From Pseudomonadota bacterium (GTDB lineage Bacteria > Pseudomonadota > Alphaproteobacteria > Rhodospirillales > 2-02-FULL-58-16), in contig JACZWD010000103.1 of assembly GCA_022572335.1 (NCBI GenBank), positions 1-9,458 of the forward strand: a stretch of 9,458 bases of DNA, given 5' to 3'. Position 1 is the stretch's first letter. The number at the start of each line of letters is the position of its first letter. A model generated the notes under the pieces. That model searched no databases. It was not told the origin of the DNA and was given only the letters and a program-made list of their open reading frames with translations. Positions 5,695-9,458 of the stretch are shown here, in pieces. The position numbers and the translations under genes were made by a program.

Positions 5695-6467
5695 GCCCCT
5701 GGACCTGGCCAAGGCGCGGGTCCTGATCTCCAACGACGACGGTGTCCACGCGCCCGGCCTGAAGCTCCTGGAACGCGTCATGCGCCCGATCGCCCGCGAG
5801 GTCTGGGTCGTCGTCCCCGAAACCGAACAGAGCGCCGCCAGCCATTCCCTGACCCTGCGCCAGCCGTTGCGCGTGCGCAGGGTGTCCCGCCGGCGCTATG
5901 CCGTCGACGGCACGCCCACCGACTGCGTGCTCCTTGCCGTCAACCACGTGATGAAGGACTGCCCGCCCGATATCATCCTCTCCGGCATCAACCGGGGCGG
6001 CAACATCGGCGAGGACGTGACCTATTCGGGAACCGTCGCCGCGGCCATGGAGGCGACGCTGCTCGGCTTTCCGGCCATTGCCCTCAGCCTGATGACCGAG
6101 GACCGGCACGCGCCCAGGTGGAAGACGGCCGAGCGCTGGACGGCCGACGTGGTCGGCCGGCTGGCGGCCGCCACATGGCCTACCAACGTGATGATCAATG
6201 TCAATTTCCCCGATGTCGAGGCGCGCGCGGTCACCGGCGTCGAGATCACCCGGCAGGGCCGCCGCAAGATCGGCGGCGCGCTCGTGCAAGGCACCGACCC
6301 CCGGGGCGAGCCGTACTTCTGGATCGGCTCCCAGCGTGTCGAGCCGGGTCTCCCGGCCGGGCACGGACCTCGACGCGGTGAGACGGGGCGCCGTCTCGGT
6401 CACGCCCCTGTCGCTCGACCTCACCCACGCGCCGTCTCTCAAGCCGCTGAGGGCGGTTTTCCGGTGA
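5684..6467 (+). pseudogene. surE: 5'/3'-nucleotidase SurE, interrupted by a one-base frameshift near the 3' end
   Basis: SurE is a metal-dependent nucleoside monophosphate phosphatase (survival protein E). Residues 1-218 from ATG 5684 are clearly SurE: RVLISNDDGVHAPGL with metal ligands Asp18 and Asp19, PETEQSAASHS with Ser50, and LSGINRGGNIGEDVTYSGT with Asn103. At about 6340-6359 homology moves to the +1 frame, where PGTDLDAVRRGAVSVTPLSLDLTH and a normal C-terminus run to TGA 6465-6467. Removing one base in this interval, which contains short G and C runs, restores a product of about 260 residues, a normal SurE length. That restored stop overlaps the pcm GTG as GTGA, the usual coupled arrangement. 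As written, the frame instead continues into pcm to 7099. The cause may be a sequencing or assembly error, a real mutation, or less likely recoding. Confidence 0.85.
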
Positions 6468-7099
6468 ACCCCGATTCCCGCAAGATCCGTCTGGTCCTCC
6501 AGTTGCGGCGCGGCGGCGTCACCGATACCCGGGTTCTGGCGGCCATGGAGCGGGTGCCGCGCGAAATCTTCGTGCCCGAGCCCTTCCGCGACCGGGCCTA
6601 TGACAACCTGGCCCTGCCCATCGGCCACCACCAGACGGTGAGCCAGCCCATCGTGGTGGCCCAGATGACCCAGGCCCTGGAGGTGGGCGAGCGCATGAAG
6701 GTGCTGGAGATCGGCACCGGGTCCGGCTATCAGGCGGCGATTCTGTCGAAGCTGTGCCGGCGTCTGTATTCCATCGAACGCCACCGGCCGCTGTTGGCGG
6801 AGGCGGAGAAGCGGTTCGCCCGGCTCAAGCTCACCAACATCACGACCCGTGTCGGGGACGGCACCCTGGGCTGGCCGGAGCAGGTGCCCTTCGAGCGCAT
6901 CGTGGTCACCGCGGCGGCGGTGGACGTGCCGCCGGTCCTGGTCGGGCAGCTGACGGTGGGCGGGGTGATGGTGGTGCCCGTGGGCGACGACGACGATCAA
7001 CGCCTGGTGCGGGTCCTGCGCACGGAATACGGCATCGAGACCGAGGACCTGAACCCGGTGCGCTTCGTGCCCCTGGTGCCCGGAGTGGCGTCGGATTGA
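6464..7099 (+). CDS. pcm: Protein-L-isoaspartate O-methyltransferase
   Basis: A 211-residue PIMT that methylates L-isoaspartyl residues in aged proteins using S-adenosylmethionine and starts their repair. The family features are present: VPREIFVPE (31-39), YDNLALPIGHHQTVSQP (46-62) with the conserved Ser60-Gln-Pro loop, SAM-binding motif I VLEIGTGSGYQAA (80-92), GDGTLGWPEQVPFERIVVTAAA around 125-146, and GGVMVVPVG around 166-174. The start GTG 6464 follows GAGGG at 6449-6453 and overlaps the restored surE stop. It is in the same frame as the upstream part of surE only because of the surE frameshift, so automated annotation is likely to merge the two. surE-pcm pairing is a common stationary-phase survival arrangement. 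Confidence 0.93.
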   Translation: MNPDSRKIRLVLQLRRGGVTDTRVLAAMERVPREIFVPEPFRDRAYDNLALPIGHHQTVSQPIVVAQMTQALEVGERMKVLEIGTGSGYQAAILSKLCRRLYSIERHRPLLAEAEKRFARLKLTNITTRVGDGTLGWPEQVPFERIVVTAAAVDVPPVLVGQLTVGGVMVVPVGDDDDQRLVRVLRTEYGIETEDLNPVRFVPLVPGVASD

Positions 7100-7111
7100 G
7101 GGGCGTTGCCG

Positions 7112-7140
7112 TTGAACGGGAGGCGCCGCTTGGCGATAAT
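7112..7140 (+). promoter_or_regulatory. Candidate promoter placing the transcript start at the lipoprotein ATG
   Basis: TTGAAC (7112-7117), a 17-nt spacer and GATAAT (7135-7140) match sigma70-type consensus at 4 of 6 and 5 of 6 positions. Six bases separate the -10 element from the A of ATG 7147, so transcription would begin at or within a base of the start codon. GGGAGG at 7118-7123 lies 23 nt before the ATG, too far to act as its ribosome site. Together these suggest a leaderless mRNA. Confidence 0.5.
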
Positions 7141-7146
7141 CCGGCC

Positions 7147-8169
7147 ATGAATTCGACGCGCGCCGCCGGGCGGGCCGCCGTGGGGATCGTGGCCGTGCTG
7201 TTCCTGACCGCGGGCTGCGGATGGGCCGAATGGCCGGCGCCGGGGCGCCAACCGCGGGACGTCAACCTCCCGCCGCCGCCCGCGGCGACACCTTTGCCGG
7301 TGCCCGGGCGTGCTCCCGTTGCCGCCGCCGGCGCCCCCGGCGCCGTCGTTGTCGGCGCCGGCGACACGGTGTACGCCCTTTCGCGCCGGCACGGGGTTTT
7401 CGTCCGCGCCATCATCGACGCCAACCGGCTCAGGCCGCCCTACCATCTGCGGGTGGGCCAGCGCGTCGTCCTGCCGCGCGGGCGGGAGCACGTGGTCCGG
7501 GGCGGCGAGACCCTGTACGGCATATCGCGGCTGAACGGCGTCGGCGTGTACGAGATGGCGCGGGCCAACGGCTTGAAGCCGCCGTATACGATTCGCGCCG
7601 GACAGCGCCTGCGCCTGCCCGGGAGCGCCGGCACGGCCGCCAGGGAGACGCCCCCGGGTGCTAAGGCGGCCCCCGGTCCCCGGCCCGCCACAAGGAAAAA
7701 ACCGGCCGTCCATGCCGCAATGCCGGCGCTGCTGCCGAAAACACCGAAAGCCCCGGCCGCCGTGCCCAAGCCCCCGCCGAGGAGCGGCCGGGGTTTCCTT
7801 TGGCCCCTCAAGGGCAGGGTGCTGTCCACCTTCGGGGCCAAGGCCAGGGGCCTGCGCAACGACGGCATCAACATTGCCGCCCCCCGCGGCACCCCGGTGC
7901 GGGCCGCCGAGAACGGCGTCGTGGCGTATGCGGGCAACGAACTCAGGGGCTTCGGCAACCTTTTGCTGATCAAGCACGCGGGCGGCTGGGTTTCGGCCTA
8001 TGCCCATAACCAGACGTTGCTGGTCAAGCGGGGCGACAAGGTCAGGAAACGCCAGGTGATCGCCAAGGTCGGCAGTACAGGCAACGTGAGCGACCCGCAG
8101 CTCCACTTCGAACTGCGCCGGGGCAGGCGCGCCGTGGACCCGCGCAAGTACCTGGACGGTAAGGTCTGA
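7147..8169 (+). CDS. Lipoprotein with two LysM domains and a degenerate LytM/M23 domain (NlpD/DipM-like amidase activator)
   Basis: A 340-residue secreted lipoprotein. The signal peptide spans residues 1-23, with hydrophobic core AAVGIVAVLFL and lipobox LTAGC; Cys24 is the predicted lipidation site. Two LysM peptidoglycan-binding domains lie at about 68-110 (GDTVYALSRRHGV... VGQRVVLP) and 115-158 (GETLYGISRLNGV... AGQRLRLP). A Pro/Ala/Lys-rich linker (159-215) leads to a LytM domain (217-338). The M23 zinc motif HxxxD reads N238-D-G-I-N242, and the HxH motif reads Q318-L-H320; His287 (YAH) is kept. Loss of two zinc ligands and one catalytic His predicts no hydrolase activity. Such LytM-degenerate proteins (NlpD, EnvC, DipM) are known to activate septal amidases. 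The gene starts 47 nt after pcm and seems to have its own promoter. nlpD would be the customary label for this position. Confidence 0.9.
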   Translation: MNSTRAAGRAAVGIVAVLFLTAGCGWAEWPAPGRQPRDVNLPPPPAATPLPVPGRAPVAAAGAPGAVVVGAGDTVYALSRRHGVFVRAIIDANRLRPPYHLRVGQRVVLPRGREHVVRGGETLYGISRLNGVGVYEMARANGLKPPYTIRAGQRLRLPGSAGTAARETPPGAKAAPGPRPATRKKPAVHAAMPALLPKTPKAPAAVPKPPPRSGRGFLWPLKGRVLSTFGAKARGLRNDGINIAAPRGTPVRAAENGVVAYAGNELRGFGNLLLIKHAGGWVSAYAHNQTLLVKRGDKVRKRQVIAKVGSTGNVSDPQLHFELRRGRRAVDPRKYLDGKV

Positions 8170-8242
8170 TACGCGAAGTCGGAAATACCGATCTTAAGTC
8201 GTGTCCCCCATAAACGAGAATTGGGTCGGCGGCGGGGCGCCG

Positions 8243-8315
8243 ATGTCCGCTTTAGAGCCAACACCGGACGTCCAGTAGACCCGCGCTGGATGTCCGCTTT
8301 TAGCCAAAAGCGGAC
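8243..8315. repeat. Intergenic repeat element with ATGTCCGCTTT cores
   Basis: In the 153-nt gap between the convergent lipoprotein and membrane-protein genes, ATGTCCGCTTT occurs at 8243-8253 and 8290-8300, and an inverted copy of its core (AAGCGGAC) at 8308-8315. The first copy forms an imperfect inverted repeat (GTCCG 8245-8249 with CGGAC 8265-8269) next to the palindrome GGACGTCC (8266-8273). A further direct copy lies at 9368-9378. From memory, short spurious ORFs reading like VRFGSKADI or VRFWLKADI, which these cores encode on one strand, are common in alphaproteobacterial annotations, so this is probably a dispersed intergenic repeat family rather than a gene. Positions 8170-8242 hold nothing else I recognise. 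Confidence 0.6.
8292..8315. terminator. Perfect hairpin between convergent genes, possible bidirectional terminator
   Basis: GTCCGCTTTT (8292-8301) and AAAAGCGGAC (8306-8315) form a perfect 10-bp stem around the loop AGCC. On the plus strand CTTATTTCT follows, a loose T-rich stretch. The structure lies 7 nt beyond the stop of the minus-strand gene and could end transcription of it, and of the plus-strand operon. It belongs to the repeat element described at this locus, so the terminator role may be secondary. Confidence 0.5.
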
Positions 8316-8322
8316 CTTATTT

Positions 8323-9252
8323 CTAATCGTGTATGAAAAGGTCTTCCGCAAACCTTAACAGGTCATGCACGATGCCGTGTCTCTCTAAAATCGGTTCGAC
8401 CGGGACCAAGCCGGACAGGACCAATAACGGAATGGGCGCTGTTGCGAGGACAACGGTGAGAATGAAACGTCTCCAGTGAAACTGTCCGCTTAACCCGCAA
8501 AGGAAAGCAATGCCACCTCCTCCGCCAAGCGCCGAGTTCCCTGGCAAATTCAAACACGCCGCCAGGGTGAGATAACGGTGATCAAGGAGAAAGGACCCAA
8601 ACTTTCCGGCGAGTCTACCAGCCACCTTGGCATTGGCCACCATGCCATTAATCGCGGCACCCGGGTCCTCCGCCGCATCGGATAATCCCAGTCGGGTCAC
8701 CCATCGCGAAGTCATCTGGTTTGGCAGTGACCACGCTGCCGCATAGGCAAGGCATAACCCGCCGATGGTTGCCAAATATGCGGCAATAACCCCATCACGC
8801 CCAAAGAATACCATTATCAGTAGACCCAATTCGACGCCGGGGACAAAAGGCAAGGCGAGAAGCAGAAGATAAGCGATGCAAGACATCGCTAAGGCAAAGA
8901 TTCCGATCTCATAGCCCGACGACGTCAGGACGTCTTGCAGTTCGTGAAACCCTTGATGTGATAACTGATGTCCAAGAACCAGCAAGACCGCCCATAAAAC
9001 GAGAATGGATAGACCGCGGACCCCTAGATTCGGGAGGAAGGGCAAACTTAGCATTATGAGATAAACGAGGGTGCTGAGGAGAACAACCTGGGCCCCGAAT
9101 TGAGATACAGGCGATTCCAATATCTCCCGTATTTCGCCGAGATATATGTGCCCCAGGTGGTGGGCGTAGATGATAAGCGCCGCCCAAACGATGACGGTCA
9201 GCAGAATGCGCAAAGCAAGAAGCACACGTCCTTTGAACTGAACTTGTGGCAT
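8323..9252 (-). CDS. Polytopic membrane protein, probable DedA/VTT (SNARE-associated/TVP38-like) family
   Basis: A 309-residue inner-membrane protein. Hydrophobic segments lie at about 10-32, 54-74, 78-96, 113-135, 141-172, 226-250 and 262-285. The core LPFVPGVELGLLIMVFFG (134-151), followed by a Gly-rich helix (AAYLATIGGLCLAYAAAW), resembles the first half of a VTT/DedA domain. LNLPGNSALGGGGGIAFLCGLSG (234-256), then RRFILTVVLATAPIPLLVLSG, resembles its second re-entrant half. VTT proteins include lipid scramblases and envelope-homeostasis factors; the exact function here is unknown. The ATG (9250-9252) has a strong GAGGGGGG ribosome site. GC is clearly lower than in the plus-strand block (about 52-62% in single lines), and the gene lies between copies of ATGTCCGCTTT, which suggests acquisition or a rearranged locus. 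The family call is by motif resemblance only. Confidence 0.7.
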   Translation of the reverse strand: MPQVQFKGRVLLALRILLTVIVWAALIIYAHHLGHIYLGEIREILESPVSQFGAQVVLLSTLVYLIMLSLPFLPNLGVRGLSILVLWAVLLVLGHQLSHQGFHELQDVLTSSGYEIGIFALAMSCIAYLLLLALPFVPGVELGLLIMVFFGRDGVIAAYLATIGGLCLAYAAAWSLPNQMTSRWVTRLGLSDAAEDPGAAINGMVANAKVAGRLAGKFGSFLLDHRYLTLAACLNLPGNSALGGGGGIAFLCGLSGQFHWRRFILTVVLATAPIPLLVLSGLVPVEPILERHGIVHDLLRFAEDLFIHD

Positions 9253-9458
9253 TTCCCCCCTCGTTTACTCCCGCCTCGCTACCAGTTCCCGCGCAGAAGT
9301 ATGGCCCACTTGTATGAAAAGCATATCTTTTCCCTACGCCCGCCTTTTGAACCCCGTAATCCAACGAATGTCCGCTTTGGGTCCAGGCTGTGTGAAAACT
9401 ATTTTCGAGGCCCGAGCGCGCAACATTGATTCACGTAACTGCCGTCGCAGGCAATAAT
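9253..9458. other. Non-coding 206-nt region with one repeat core and a possible mobile-element end
   Basis: No supported gene lies here. Positions 9263-9360 should contain the promoter of the minus-strand membrane gene; the best pair I found there is weak (TTCAAA, 18 nt, GATATG on the minus strand) and I do not claim it. ATGTCCGCTTT recurs at 9368-9378, the same core as in the 8243-8315 element. It is followed at 9385-9399 by CAGGCTGTGTGAAAA, which resembles terminal sequences of some insertion sequences from memory. The rest, to 9458, shows nothing I recognise. Confidence 0.4.
9255..9262 (-). promoter_or_regulatory. Shine-Dalgarno site of the DedA/VTT-like gene
   Basis: On the minus strand GAGGGGGG precedes AA and then the ATG. 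It is purine-rich and closely spaced and fixes the start of the membrane protein at 9252. No upstream in-frame start is better placed. Confidence 0.6.

Noticed and set aside
3382..5781. Open frame of 799 codons on the minus strand across tatC and serS
   Set aside because: It is antisense to two confidently identified genes, is Arg/Gly/Pro/Ala-rich with no recognisable domain, and is expected from GC-rich codon bias that removes stops on the opposite strand.
5684..7099. A genuine SurE-Pcm fusion protein
   Set aside because: The conserved SurE C-terminus is intact in the +1 frame and its stop overlaps the pcm GTG. A frameshift is the simpler explanation, though homologues were not checked.
6754..7146. 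Upstream extension of the lipoprotein reading frame
   Set aside because: The frame is open back to 6754 only as a shadow of pcm. The signal peptide and lipobox fit a start at 7147.
8175..8205. Small imperfect stem (AAGTCGG...CCGATCTT) after the lipoprotein stop as a terminator
   Set aside because: The stem is short and bulged and lacks a T-run; the perfect hairpin at 8292-8315 is a better candidate.
9100..9429. Plus-strand 109-codon frame ending in NVRFGSRLCEN
   Set aside because: It is largely antisense to the 5' end of the VTT-like gene, and its end falls in the ATGTCCGCTTT repeat; it has no ribosome site or domain support.

Overview
The window looks like a chromosomal segment of a GC-rich alphaproteobacterium, probably Rhodospirillales-like (inference). 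The reasons are high GC across positions 1-8169 (single 60-nt lines reach about 75% by hand count), tight gene spacing with start/stop overlaps, and the gene order nagZ - scpA - scpB - tatA - tatB - tatC - serS - surE - pcm - LysM/M23 lipoprotein. From family knowledge, this order is a conserved alphaproteobacterial housekeeping block.

Layout. Positions 1-204 hold the 3' end of nagZ (muropeptide recycling). It overlaps a site-2-type membrane metalloprotease gene (195-905), which is followed by scpA and scpB (SMC/condensin partners, sharing ATGA). After a 115-nt gap come tatA, tatB and tatC, the complete twin-arginine translocase. tatB carries a 30-bp minisatellite that codes an Ala/Lys/Pro/Ser-rich tail. 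A 102-nt gap with four copies of GCCGGC and a candidate sigma70-type promoter separates tatC from serS (seryl-tRNA synthetase). surE and pcm follow. As written, surE has a one-base frameshift about 120 nt before its end, so the sequence reads as an artificial SurE-Pcm fusion. The plus-strand block ends with a lipoprotein that has two LysM domains and a degenerate LytM/M23 domain. It resembles the NlpD/DipM amidase activators and may be translated from a leaderless mRNA.

From about 8170 the character changes. Base composition drops to roughly 52-60% GC by hand count, copies of an 11-mer (ATGTCCGCTTT) and a perfect hairpin appear, and one minus-strand gene (8323-9252) encodes a 309-residue polytopic membrane protein of probable DedA/VTT (SNARE-associated) type. 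Another copy of the 11-mer lies beyond this gene, so the gene sits between repeats at what looks like a synteny breakpoint. The yajC-secD-secF genes often found next in alphaproteobacteria are not in the remaining sequence.

Functionally, the plus-strand genes cover envelope and chromosome maintenance: peptidoglycan recycling (NagZ), intramembrane proteolysis, chromosome condensation (ScpAB), folded-protein export (TatABC), tRNA charging (SerS), nucleotide and protein repair in stationary phase (SurE, Pcm) and septal peptidoglycan hydrolysis control (the lipoprotein). I did not find a convincing new multi-gene system. The points most worth checking are the surE frameshift, the tatB repeat tail, the predicted-inactive LytM domain with its leaderless start, and the repeat-flanked low-GC membrane gene. 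No tRNA, rRNA, CRISPR array or intact insertion sequence was seen.
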